DNA of 35,457 nucleotides from Sphingobium sp. C100. GTDB taxonomy: Bacteria; Pseudomonadota; Alphaproteobacteria; Sphingomonadales; Sphingomonadaceae. This document shows positions 6,531-13,989 of this stretch, piece by piece. Below the pieces are notes generated by a model, which saw nothing but the letters and a program-made list of their open reading frames with translations, was not told the origin of the DNA and searched no databases. The number at the start of each line of letters is the position of its first letter. Position 1 is the first letter of the stretch. The position numbers and the translations under genes were made by a program. The stretch spans positions 1 to 35,457 of the forward strand of contig NZ_AYOY01000159.1 in assembly GCF_000508185.1 (NCBI RefSeq). The letters run 5' to 3'.

Positions 6531-6747
6531 TGGTCCTGATCGTGTATATGCCCTCATCCAGCAGGGCGGCGTCCACATTCAGTTCTTCCGACAGCAAATC
6601 CTGTCGCTGCGCCTCCACCCGGCGCAGGACGGCGTCGGTCAAGTCTGTTCCAAACCGATCCTGCAATTCCTGGAGGATCGCGATGCCCAAGTGGAAGCCG
6701 GTCACGGCCTCCACGTCGATACCGTTTGTAGGGTCTGCATCGCTCAC
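6508..6747 (-). CDS. Small hypothetical protein on the opposite strand
   Basis: A 79-residue acidic protein with GTG start: VSDADPTNGIDVEAVTGFH onward, ending EGIYTIRTITERPAD. AAGGAG lies 7 bases before the GTG and the residue composition looks like a real protein (ILQELQDRFGTDLTDAVLRRVEAQ). It is the only minus-strand gene inside the rightward early block and converges on the gene at 6132. It might be expressed in the lysogen. No family recognised. Confidence 0.65.
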   Translation of the reverse strand: MSDADPTNGIDVEAVTGFHLGIAILQELQDRFGTDLTDAVLRRVEAQRQDLLSEELNVDAALLDEGIYTIRTITERPAD

Positions 6748-6794
6748 ATGCCATCTCCTTCGTGGTGAGTCTGCGCCCGCCACGATAGCCGAAA

Positions 6795-6840
6795 GGGGCG
6801 CGGCGGCAAGTTCCGGTCTGAATAACCGTTGCCGCGCCCC
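6795..6840. promoter_or_regulatory. GC-rich inverted repeat between divergent genes, upstream of CII-like gene
   Basis: GGGGCGCGGC (6795-6804) pairs perfectly with GCCGCGCCCC (6831-6840), which lies directly against the ribosome-binding site GGAGGG of the next gene. A competing pairing GCGGCAA (6803-6809) with TTGCCGC (6829-6835) shares bases with the first. It could be an attenuator, a protein site or a terminator without a T run. Confidence 0.45.
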
Positions 6841-6855
6841 TGGAGGGCCAGCGTG

Positions 6856-7359
6856 ATGGGGCGGACCGCCACCCTCTCCCCCGACCAGCAGGCGCTGAAA
6901 GCCGCGTTCAAGGCGCTGGCCAAGGCGTTTGGCGGGCAAGCCGCCGTGGAGGCCGAGACAGGCATCCGGCAGCAGGAGGTCAGCGATTATGGCCTGCCCA
7001 ACGTTGCGCGCTTCGCGCCGATCGACCTGATCGACCATCTGGAGGATTGCACCCATGGCACGGCGGGCTGGCCGCATGTCACCAGCTGGCTGTGCCGGCG
7101 GCGCGGCGGCGTGTTCGTGCCGTTGCCGCTGGGCCGTGATGACGCCGACGGGATGATGCGCACGGTCGCCGAAATGGCGGCCGAGTTCGGCGACGTGTCG
7201 CGCGCGGTCGCCGATGCGGTGTGCCCGCACGGCCCGGACGGTGAGGAAGTCAATCCGACCGAGGCGCGGCGCGCGCTCGACGCGCTGGACGATCTGGACC
7301 GGGTTTCGGCCCAGCTTCGCCTGAAACTGGCCGCAAAAATCAAGGGAGAGTGCGCATGA
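6856..7359 (+). CDS. Putative phage regulatory protein, CII/CP76-like
   Basis: A 167-residue protein. The N-terminal half (LKAAFKALAKAFGGQAAVE, TGIRQQEVSDY, then ARFAPIDLIDHLEDCT and TSWLCRRRGGVFVPLP) follows the layout of the Phage_CP76/CII regulatory family: an HTH-like region followed by a conserved segment ending in a G-x-x-x-x-LP block. The C-terminal half is helical (ARRALDALDDLDRVSAQLRLKL). ATG 6856 follows GGAGGG by 8 bases. The position, early on the rightward transcript after the Cro-like gene, fits a transcription activator. Family assignment is by pattern only. Confidence 0.62.
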   Translation: MGRTATLSPDQQALKAAFKALAKAFGGQAAVEAETGIRQQEVSDYGLPNVARFAPIDLIDHLEDCTHGTAGWPHVTSWLCRRRGGVFVPLPLGRDDADGMMRTVAEMAAEFGDVSRAVADAVCPHGPDGEEVNPTEARRALDALDDLDRVSAQLRLKLAAKIKGECA

Positions 7360-8618
7360 TCGACTTGTCCGGTTTTCGTCCGTTCAGCCTTGCGGCGTTC
7401 GACCGCGCGCTGACGCCCGGCATCTACGGACCCGCGCAGCTGATCACCGCCTGCCAGGTCAAGCAGATGGGGTTCGTCGATGCGCACGAGCCGAGCGCTG
7501 GCGCCTGGGCGCTGGCGTCCTGGCTGCTGGACCATCGCGACGGCATCGAGGGTGCGGCGCGGGCGGGCAGTCATCCACTGAACAGCGGGTCGCTGATCGA
7601 GCGCATATTGGCGGGCGACGTGGTGCCCGAAGAGACGTTCGCCACCGCCATCGCCGCCATGACGGACGGCGCGGTGCTGCCCGACATGTTCGCGCGGCCC
7701 ATGCGCATGGCGCGCAGCGAGGAGACACCGGACGCGGCGGGCGGTGCGCCCCTATCCGCCGACGCGGACGGGAAGGCGCCGGAGGCGGGGGCGGTTTCCC
7801 CCTGTTCGTCCCCGGTTCCGGCGCCTTCACTCCCCCGCGCGCTGCCGGAAACTGATCGGTGCGCCTCTGCGAACACGCTGCCGGAAGTCGATCCTTGCGC
7901 CTCTGCGAACACGCTGCCGGAAGTCGATCCTTGCGCCTCTGCGAACACGCTGCCGGAAGTCGATCCTTGCGCCTCTGCGAACACGCTGCCGGAAGTCGAT
8001 CCTTGCGCCTCTGCGAACACGCTGCCGGAAGTCGATCCTTGCGCCTCTGCGAACACGCTGCCGGAAGTCGATCCTTGCGCCTCTGCGAACACGCTGCCGG
8101 AAGTCGATCCTTGCGCCTCTGCGAACACGCTGCCGGAAGTCGATCCTTGCGCCTCTGCGAACACGCTGCCGGAAGTCGATCCTTGCGCCTCTGCGAACAC
8201 GCTGCCGGAAGTCGATCCTTGCGCCTCTGCGAACACGCTGCCGGAAGTCGATCCTTGCGCCTCTGCGAACACGCTGCCGGAAGTCGATCCTTGCGCCTCT
8301 GCGAACACGCTGCCGGAAGTCGATCCTTGCGCCTCTGCGAACACGCTGCCGGAAGTCGATCCTTGCGCCTCTGCGAACACGCTGCCGGCGATGGGGGGGC
8401 TGGGCGGAGCGTTGCCGCCGGGTCGGCTGTTCCACCCGATCGCCGACAGCCGCTTTACCGATGGGTTCGTCCTGACCGGATGCGGCATAGCGCTGAACCT
8501 GGACGAAAGCACGGCAGCGGCGATGCGCGCCGCGATCGACGCAGGGCTGGACCATCTGCGCGCGCGGCGCGGCGGCGCGGCGAAGGCTGGCGACACCATG
8601 CGGAAGGTGGCGGCATGA
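7356..8618 (+). CDS. Early phage protein with 15 tandem 12-residue repeats
   Basis: A 420-residue protein of three parts: a unique N-terminus (residues 1-162, MIDLSGFRPFSLAAFDRAL onward), a repeat block (163-342) of LPEVDPCASANT units, and a unique C-terminus (343-420) with GFVLTGCGIALNLDES and a helical end. The first repeat is a variant (LPETDRCASANT) and the next 14 are identical. The ATG makes an ATGA overlap with the gene before, follows AGGGAG by 7 bases, and the stop makes an ATGA overlap with the gene after, which fixes this as the coding frame. One Cys per repeat gives 15 regularly spaced cysteines. No family recognised; function unknown. Confidence 0.82.
   Translation: MIDLSGFRPFSLAAFDRALTPGIYGPAQLITACQVKQMGFVDAHEPSAGAWALASWLLDHRDGIEGAARAGSHPLNSGSLIERILAGDVVPEETFATAIAAMTDGAVLPDMFARPMRMARSEETPDAAGGAPLSADADGKAPEAGAVSPCSSPVPAPSLPRALPETDRCASANTLPEVDPCASANTLPEVDPCASANTLPEVDPCASANTLPEVDPCASANTLPEVDPCASANTLPEVDPCASANTLPEVDPCASANTLPEVDPCASANTLPEVDPCASANTLPEVDPCASANTLPEVDPCASANTLPEVDPCASANTLPEVDPCASANTLPEVDPCASANTLPAMGGLGGALPPGRLFHPIADSRFTDGFVLTGCGIALNLDESTAAAMRAAIDAGLDHLRARRGGAAKAGDTMRKVAA
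7842..8381 (+). repeat. 36-bp minisatellite, 15 tandem units
   Basis: Period 36 bases. The first unit (7842-7877) differs at several positions; 14 units at 7878-8381 are base-for-base identical. The unit length is a multiple of three, so copy-number change keeps the reading frame. No stop codon arises in any of the six frames through the array. Confidence 0.98.
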
Positions 8619-9067
8619 TCGCGCACAAGAGCCTGGTCATCAGCTGGCTGAAGAGCGCGAAGGCGGGCGAGACGATCGTCTATGCCCGCGCAACCTTCCT
8701 GCCGGTCCGGTCCGAAGTGGCGGCGCTGCTGCGCAAGGCGGCCGATGACGGCCATGTCGTGCTGTATCGCCAGCGGCGCATGGCCGGTCCGGGGGAAGAG
8801 AATTTCCGCTATGTCGCCAAGCGCACGGCCAGGCCGCTGCCGGGGCAGACATTTCTGGTGAAGGGGGTCAAGCCCCTGCCCGATCGTGCCGAGCGCAAGC
8901 CGCAGGACCAGCGCATCGAGGCGCGGGCGGCGCTGCAACGCGAGATCGCGCCGCAGGTGCGGGCGATGCTGGCCGAAGGGATGCGCAACGGCGCCGCCAT
9001 CGCCCGCGAACTGGGCCTCTACAGCGCCGAGCCGGTGCATCATCTGATGCGGAGACTGGCGGCGTGA
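8615..9067 (+). CDS. Hypothetical phage protein, possible winged-helix C-terminus
   Basis: A 150-residue protein, MIAHKSLVISWLKSAKAGET onward. The N-terminal half resembles a small nucleic-acid-binding fold (ETIVYARATFLPVRSEVAALLRKAADDGHVVLYRQRR). The C-terminus (RAMLAEGMRNGAAIARELGLYSAEPVHHLMRR) looks like a winged-helix DNA-binding segment. It is linked by ATGA at its start and GTGA at its end to its neighbours. The DNA-binding role is inference. Confidence 0.75.
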   Translation: MIAHKSLVISWLKSAKAGETIVYARATFLPVRSEVAALLRKAADDGHVVLYRQRRMAGPGEENFRYVAKRTARPLPGQTFLVKGVKPLPDRAERKPQDQRIEARAALQREIAPQVRAMLAEGMRNGAAIARELGLYSAEPVHHLMRRLAA

Positions 9068-10188
9068 GCGACGGCACCAAGATCGAGTGGACCGACGCAA
9101 CTGTGAACGCCATCAACGGCTGCACCGTCCTCTCGCCGGGCTGCACAAACTGCTATGCTATGCGGCTCGCCGGCACGCGGCTGAAGAACCATCCGACCCG
9201 CAAGGGCCTGACACGGGACAGCAAGGCCGGCCCGGTCTGGACGGGCGAGGTGCGGCTGAACGAAGAGCAACTGCTGCAACCGCTCCGGTGGAAACGTCCG
9301 CGGCGCATCTTCTGGAACGCGCATGGCGACATCTTCCATCCGGCCGTGCCTGACGCATGGATCGACCGCTGCTTCGCGGTCATGGCGTTGACCCCGCATC
9401 ATATTCACCAGGTGCTGACCAAGCGTGCCGATCGGATGCGGGCGTTTGTTGCTAGCCTTGGGACTGTTGTGGAACGGGTGTTCTCTCCGCCTCACCACTG
9501 GCCTTCGTTGGCCGAACCTCATGCAGGTTTCTTCGTGATACTTGCCCCAACGGGATTACCGGCCCGGCTCGAATGGCCCCTCCCCAATGTCTGGCTGGGT
9601 GTGTCGGCCGAGGACCAGACCCGCGCCGACGGACGCATTCCCGACCTGCTGGCGACACCGGCCGCCGTGCGCTGGCTGTCCTGCGAACCGTTGCTGGGGC
9701 GGGTAGATATCGGCAAATGGATGCCGGGCAGCTATGAATGTGCCGAAGAATGTGGATGGCGGTCGTCGTCCGCGCCTGATGATGAAGTATGTCATCATTG
9801 CGGGTGGATTGGCACGAATGCCGGCGAGTTTTGCAACAAATGTGGCCATCAAGATTTCGGACATGTTTGCCCTCGGTGCGAAGCCAACGCTGTTCATCAG
9901 CATCCCGATACTCCTAATCTCGACTGGGTCGTTGTTGGCGGCGAAAGCGGCCCCGGCAGCCGACCGATGCATGATAGCTGGGCACGTAGCCTGCGCGACC
10001 AGTGCACCGATGCCGGCGCGCCGTTCTTCTTCAAACAATGGGGTCAATGGCTCCCATCAGGCCAGATGACAGCCGATGGCAAGGTCTGGGCGACTGGCTG
10101 CGGACATCCTCTACATGCCGTCAAGTCCATGACGGGACGCTATCTCGACGGCAATCTGCATGACGCCATGCCGCAGGTGCCGGCGTGA
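9064..10188 (+). CDS. DUF5131 (phage Gp37/Gp68) family protein with zinc-ribbon insertion
   Basis: A 374-residue member of the Gp37/Gp68 family. The hallmark IEWTDATVN (8-16) and cysteine cluster GC20-TVLSPG-C27-TN-C30-Y are intact, with FWNAHGDIFHP, VLTKRADRM, NVWLGVSAEDQ, CEPLLG and VVVGGESGPGSRPM following in order. The N-terminal cysteines suggest a metal or Fe-S centre akin to radical-SAM enzymes (family inference). Between residues about 225 and 273 there is an insertion with four CxxC-like pairs (CAEEC, CHHC, CNKC, CPRC), apparently two zinc ribbons. GTG 9064 overlaps the preceding stop. Its usual substrate is unknown; it is followed at once by the helicase-methyltransferase gene. Confidence 0.88.
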   Translation: MSDGTKIEWTDATVNAINGCTVLSPGCTNCYAMRLAGTRLKNHPTRKGLTRDSKAGPVWTGEVRLNEEQLLQPLRWKRPRRIFWNAHGDIFHPAVPDAWIDRCFAVMALTPHHIHQVLTKRADRMRAFVASLGTVVERVFSPPHHWPSLAEPHAGFFVILAPTGLPARLEWPLPNVWLGVSAEDQTRADGRIPDLLATPAAVRWLSCEPLLGRVDIGKWMPGSYECAEECGWRSSSAPDDEVCHHCGWIGTNAGEFCNKCGHQDFGHVCPRCEANAVHQHPDTPNLDWVVVGGESGPGSRPMHDSWARSLRDQCTDAGAPFFFKQWGQWLPSGQMTADGKVWATGCGHPLHAVKSMTGRYLDGNLHDAMPQVPA

Positions 10189-12851
10189 GGCACAATAGCG
10201 CCTTGAAGGCCAGCACGGCCGCGCAGCCGCTCGACTATCTCGACTTCATCCGGGCCAAGATCATCACCCTGCCGCCGCTGGGACTGCCCATCGCGGCCAA
10301 TGATGTGCATCCGACGTTGAAACCGCATCAGCAGATGCTGGTGCGATGGGCCGTCGAGGGCGGCCGTCGCGCGATCTTTGCCGCGTTCGGGTTGGGCAAG
10401 TCGCTGATGCAGCTGGAGATCATGCGACAGCTTGGCCAGCAGCTGGGCGGGCGACAACTGATCGTCGTGCCGTTGACCGTGCTGATCGAGTTCAAGCGCG
10501 ATGCCGCCCTGCTGGGCCTTGATCCGATCTTCATCCGCAGCACGGCCGATATGGCGCTGCACGCCGACCGGCCTGGCGGCGCGCTATACCTGACCAACTA
10601 TGAATCTGTCCGCGATGGCAAGATCGACCTGACCCTGTTCAATGCCGCATCTCTGGATGAAGCATCCTGCCTGCGCGGGTTCGGCGGGACCAAGACGTTC
10701 CGCGAGTTCATGCGCCTGTTCGACGGGATGCAATATAAGTTCGTGGCCACGGCCACGCCATCGCCCAACGACTATATTGAGCTGCTGGCCTATGCCGCCT
10801 TCCTGGAGATCATGGACGTCGGGCAGGCGAAGACCCGGTTTTTCCGGCGCAACAGCGAGAAGGCCGACGAGTTGACCATCCATCCCCACAAGGAGGATGA
10901 ATTCTGGTTGTGGGTCAATAGCTGGGCCGCCTTCGTGCAGCGGCCGAGCGACCTGGGCTTTTCCGATGCGGGCTATGAACTGCCCGAGATCGACGTGCGA
11001 TGGCATGAAGTTCCATCGGACCATAGCGACGCCGGCGCTGACAAGGGCGGCCAGGGTTTGCTGCTGAAGAAGGATGCGATCGGCATTGTCGATGCGTCGC
11101 GGGAGAAACGCGAAAGCCTGGACGCGCGCATCACCAAGATGATGGCGTTGCGGGCCGAAGACCCGCATGCGCATCGCATCATCTGGCACGATCTGGAGCG
11201 CGAGCGCGAGGCGATAGAGCGGGCCATCCCCAATGTCGCCTCCATCTACGGCGCGCAGCCGCTGGACGAGCGCGAGCGGCGCATCATCGCTTTTTCCGAT
11301 GGCGAGGTTCAGGAGCTGGCGGCCAAGCCAGTGCTTGCCGGCAGCGGCTGTAATTTCCAGCGCCATTGCTGGTGGGCGATCTTCCTGGGCATCGGGTTCA
11401 AGTTCAACGACTTCATCCAGGCCATTCACCGCATCCAGCGCTTCCTGCAAACCCACCAGGTGCGCATCGACCTGATCTATTCAGAGGCGGAGCGCGCGGT
11501 GCGGCGCGTGCTGGAAGGCAAATGGGCGCGGCACAAGGCGATGGTCGCGCGCATGAGCGAGATCATCCGCACCTATGGCCTGGGCCTGACCGGCGCGCGC
11601 GACGTGCTGGCCCGGACGGTGACAGCCAAGCCCGCGTTCGAATGCGCCGAGGGGCCAGACTGGACAGTGTGGGAAGGCGACACCGTCATCCAGACCGCGC
11701 AGATGGGCAGCGACAGCGTCGGCCTGATCGTCACCAGCGTGCCGTTCGGGACGCAGTATGAATATTCGCCGAGCTATAATGATTTCGGCCATACCGACGA
11801 CAGCGATCATTTCTTCGCGCAGATGGACTATCTGACGCCTGAATTGCTGCGGGTGTTGCAGCCGGGCCGCCGTCTGGCCGTGCATGTGAAGGACCGTGTC
11901 GTGCCCAGCGGCATGACCGGCCTGGGCTTCCGCACGATCGAGCCCTTCCATGCGCGCTGCATCGACCATTATCGCCGGCATGGCTTCGCCTATCTGGGCA
12001 TGGTGACGATCGTCACCGACGTGGTGCGGGAGAATGCCGGCACCTATCGCCTGGGCTGGACGGAGCAGTGCAAGGATGCGTCGGGCATGGGCGTGGGCCT
12101 GCCTGAATATCTGCTGCTGTTCCGCAAGCCGCCGACCGATCGAAGCAATGGCTATGCCGACACGCCGGTGACGAAGGGCAAGCCGATGGTCGAATATGTC
12201 GACGACGAGGATGGGCCGATCGAGCCAGAGCCATGGGATGATGGCGCGGTCAAGGCCATGAAGGCGCGTCCCGTGCCCGGCACCGGCTATTCTCGCGCGC
12301 GCTGGCAGACCGACGCGGCGGGTTATTGGCGGTCGAGCGGCAACCGCACGCTGCTTCCCGAGGATCTGGCGGGACTGCCCTGGGACAGCGTCTATCAGCG
12401 CGTGCGCGCGTGGAGCTGGGCCACGGTCTATAATCATGAGGGGCATGTCGCGCTGATGGAAGCGGCAGAGGCCCGCTGGTCGCTGCCTACCGATTTCGCG
12501 CTGATGCCGGTGCAGAGCTGGCATCCCGAGGTGTGGACCGACGTCGCCCGCATGTATGGCGCGAACACGATGCAGTCCGCCAAGGGGCGCGAACAGCATC
12601 TGTGCCCCCTGCCATTCGACATCGTCGATCGCGCGATCAAGGGATGGAGCAACCCCGGCGACCTCATCTACGACCCGTTTGGCGGCCTGATGACGGTGCC
12701 GCTGCGCGCGGTAAAACATGGGCGACGCGGCGCGGCGAGCGAGCTTAATCCGGGCTATTTCGCCGACGGCGTCAGCCTGTTGCGTGAGCAGGATGCCGGG
12801 AGAGCCACGGGCGACCTGTTCAGCCTGCTCGACATGGGCGAGGCGGCATGA
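10185..12851 (+). CDS. SF2 helicase fused to DNA methyltransferase
   Basis: An 888-residue two-domain enzyme. Residues 45-450 form an SNF2-like helicase: Walker A AAFGLGKS (66-73), motif II DEAS (158-161), motif III TATPSP (about 189-194) and motif VI QAIHRIQR (412-419). Residues about 485-870 form an amino-methyltransferase of permuted order, with a motif IV region TSVPFG (517-522) followed by YEYSPSYNDFGH and, later, motif I DPFGG (830-834) plus ELNPGYFADG. Motif IV is usually (D/N/S)PP(Y/F/W); here Val replaces the first Pro. It probably modifies phage DNA, with no matching restriction enzyme seen. It overlaps both neighbours by GTGA or ATGA; the start is ambiguous only by a few codons. 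Confidence 0.87.
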   Translation: MRHNSALKASTAAQPLDYLDFIRAKIITLPPLGLPIAANDVHPTLKPHQQMLVRWAVEGGRRAIFAAFGLGKSLMQLEIMRQLGQQLGGRQLIVVPLTVLIEFKRDAALLGLDPIFIRSTADMALHADRPGGALYLTNYESVRDGKIDLTLFNAASLDEASCLRGFGGTKTFREFMRLFDGMQYKFVATATPSPNDYIELLAYAAFLEIMDVGQAKTRFFRRNSEKADELTIHPHKEDEFWLWVNSWAAFVQRPSDLGFSDAGYELPEIDVRWHEVPSDHSDAGADKGGQGLLLKKDAIGIVDASREKRESLDARITKMMALRAEDPHAHRIIWHDLEREREAIERAIPNVASIYGAQPLDERERRIIAFSDGEVQELAAKPVLAGSGCNFQRHCWWAIFLGIGFKFNDFIQAIHRIQRFLQTHQVRIDLIYSEAERAVRRVLEGKWARHKAMVARMSEIIRTYGLGLTGARDVLARTVTAKPAFECAEGPDWTVWEGDTVIQTAQMGSDSVGLIVTSVPFGTQYEYSPSYNDFGHTDDSDHFFAQMDYLTPELLRVLQPGRRLAVHVKDRVVPSGMTGLGFRTIEPFHARCIDHYRRHGFAYLGMVTIVTDVVRENAGTYRLGWTEQCKDASGMGVGLPEYLLLFRKPPTDRSNGYADTPVTKGKPMVEYVDDEDGPIEPEPWDDGAVKAMKARPVPGTGYSRARWQTDAAGYWRSSGNRTLLPEDLAGLPWDSVYQRVRAWSWATVYNHEGHVALMEAAEARWSLPTDFALMPVQSWHPEVWTDVARMYGANTMQSAKGREQHLCPLPFDIVDRAIKGWSNPGDLIYDPFGGLMTVPLRAVKHGRRGAASELNPGYFADGVSLLREQDAGRATGDLFSLLDMGEAA

Positions 12852-13042
12852 ACGCGCGCGCCGTGCGCTGCAATTGCGGGCGAATGCCGGGACTGCGGTC
12901 GCGGATATTGGACGGCGACAGCGTTTCGACCTGGGTCGAGTGCCCCGGTTGCCGCCGCGCCGGCGCGGAAGCGATCGACAGCGCGCGGGACGACGGCGCG
13001 GCAATCGCCCACTGGAATGATGGCAAGGGGAGGAACTGGTGA
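12848..13042 (+). CDS. Lar-family-like restriction alleviation zinc protein
   Basis: A 64-residue protein with C8-N-C10, then VEC32PGC35 and a terminal AIAHWN (52-57). This order, paired cysteines followed by the Ala-Ile-x-x-Trp-Asn motif, is typical of Lar-type proteins, which relieve host restriction. The first cysteine pair is compressed to CxC rather than CxxC. The gene follows directly on the methyltransferase gene (ATGA overlap), a context that suits anti-restriction. It could instead be a generic small zinc-ribbon protein. Confidence 0.68.
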   Translation: MNARAVRCNCGRMPGLRSRILDGDSVSTWVECPGCRRAGAEAIDSARDDGAAIAHWNDGKGRNW

Positions 13043-13458
13043 AAGCGCTATCACTTTGGCAACCATGGGCATCGGCCATCGCACTGGGTCACAAGCGCAT
13101 AGAGACGCGGCATTGGTCCACTGGCTATCGCGGTCTGATCGCCATCCATGCAGCGAAGCGGTGGACAGCGGATGAACGTGATTTTGCTTCGGTCGAGCAT
13201 ACGCTCGGGCGATTGCCAGCGAAGCTTCCGCTTGGCGCTGTGGTCGCGACCGCCATGCTGGTGTCCATCAGGCGGTCGGAGGATCTGGTCGATACGATCG
13301 GCCCGATCGAGCGACTATATGGAAATTATGCGCCGAAAGATGTCCGCCCCCTTCCGGTTCCTTTCCCATGTATCGGTCGGCAAGGCCTGTTCGAAATCGA
13401 TATGCCGGATGATGTCTACGCCGTCATTCAGCAATCCGCACAGGGGGCGCTGCTATGA
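13039..13458 (+). CDS. ASCH domain protein
   Basis: A 139-residue protein with the ASCH signature: KALSLWQPWASAIALGHKRIETR at the N-terminus, then YRGLIAIHAAKRW, LPLGAVVATAMLV and a terminal RQGLFEI block. ASCH is a PUA-like fold associated with RNA or modified-nucleotide binding. GTG start overlaps the preceding stop (GTGA) and follows GGGGAGGAA. Placed between anti-restriction genes and ssb, it may recognise modified bases or nucleotides (inference). Confidence 0.86.
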   Translation: MKALSLWQPWASAIALGHKRIETRHWSTGYRGLIAIHAAKRWTADERDFASVEHTLGRLPAKLPLGAVVATAMLVSIRRSEDLVDTIGPIERLYGNYAPKDVRPLPVPFPCIGRQGLFEIDMPDDVYAVIQQSAQGALL

Positions 13459-13892
13459 CCGCCTGCATCAACAAAACCATGCTCTGCGGCTTTCTGGGCG
13501 AGGATCCGCGCAGCGCCGACCTGCCCGGCGGCGGATCGGTCGTATCGCTGCGCCTGGCCACGACCGAATTTTGGAAGACGGCCGATAATCAGCGCAAGTC
13601 CGCGACCGAATGGCACAATGTCGCGATCTTCAACGAGGCGCTGGGGAAGCTGGCCATGTCCTATCTGCGCAAGGGCAGCGCCGTCTATGTCGAGGGGCAG
13701 TTGCGGCACCGCAAATATACCGATCGCCAGGGCGTGGAGCGCCGGATCGCGGAGATCGTGCTGCCCAAGGGGCGCGGCGAGCTGAAGCTGATGGACACGC
13801 GCCAGGACGATGCCGCGCGCCGCGAGGATAGCGGCCGGGATCGCGCGGCGGGCGGCAGCGGCGACGACCTGGACGATCATGTGCCATTCTGA
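13455..13892 (+). CDS. ssb: Single-stranded DNA-binding protein
   Basis: A 145-residue SSB. The OB fold occupies about residues 1-115 (NKTMLCGFLGEDPRS, WHNVAIFNEALGKLA, LRKGSAVYVEGQLRHRKYTD) and is followed by a disordered tail ending in the acidic tip DDLDDHVPF, which recruits replication partners. It coats single-stranded DNA during phage replication. ATG overlaps the ASCH stop (ATGA). Followed by about 100 bases containing a 12-bp palindrome GCCCGCGCGGGC (13894-13905) and then the primase gene. Confidence 0.95.
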   Translation: MTACINKTMLCGFLGEDPRSADLPGGGSVVSLRLATTEFWKTADNQRKSATEWHNVAIFNEALGKLAMSYLRKGSAVYVEGQLRHRKYTDRQGVERRIAEIVLPKGRGELKLMDTRQDDAARREDSGRDRAAGGSGDDLDDHVPF

Positions 13893-13989
13893 CGCCCGCG
13901 CGGGCCGACGGCGCCCGTCCTGACGCCAGCATCCTGAAGACCGATTGACCGGGGCGGACATCGCCGCCGCCGGGGGGAATTTTACGACT

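Noticed and set aside
7842..8381. 36-bp direct repeats as a CRISPR array
   Set aside because: The units are strictly tandem with no spacers, lie in frame inside a gene, and no cas genes are present.
7571..9100. A 509-codon minus-strand frame through the repeat array
   Set aside because: It exists only because the array is open in every frame; the flanking parts overlap supported plus-strand genes.
11481..13079. A 532-codon open frame on the minus strand
   Set aside because: It crosses several well-supported plus-strand genes (methyltransferase, Lar-like) and encodes no recognisable domain.
13894..13905. Palindrome GCCCGCGCGGGC after ssb as a terminator
   Set aside because: It has no loop of workable size and no T run; the primase gene follows in the same direction.
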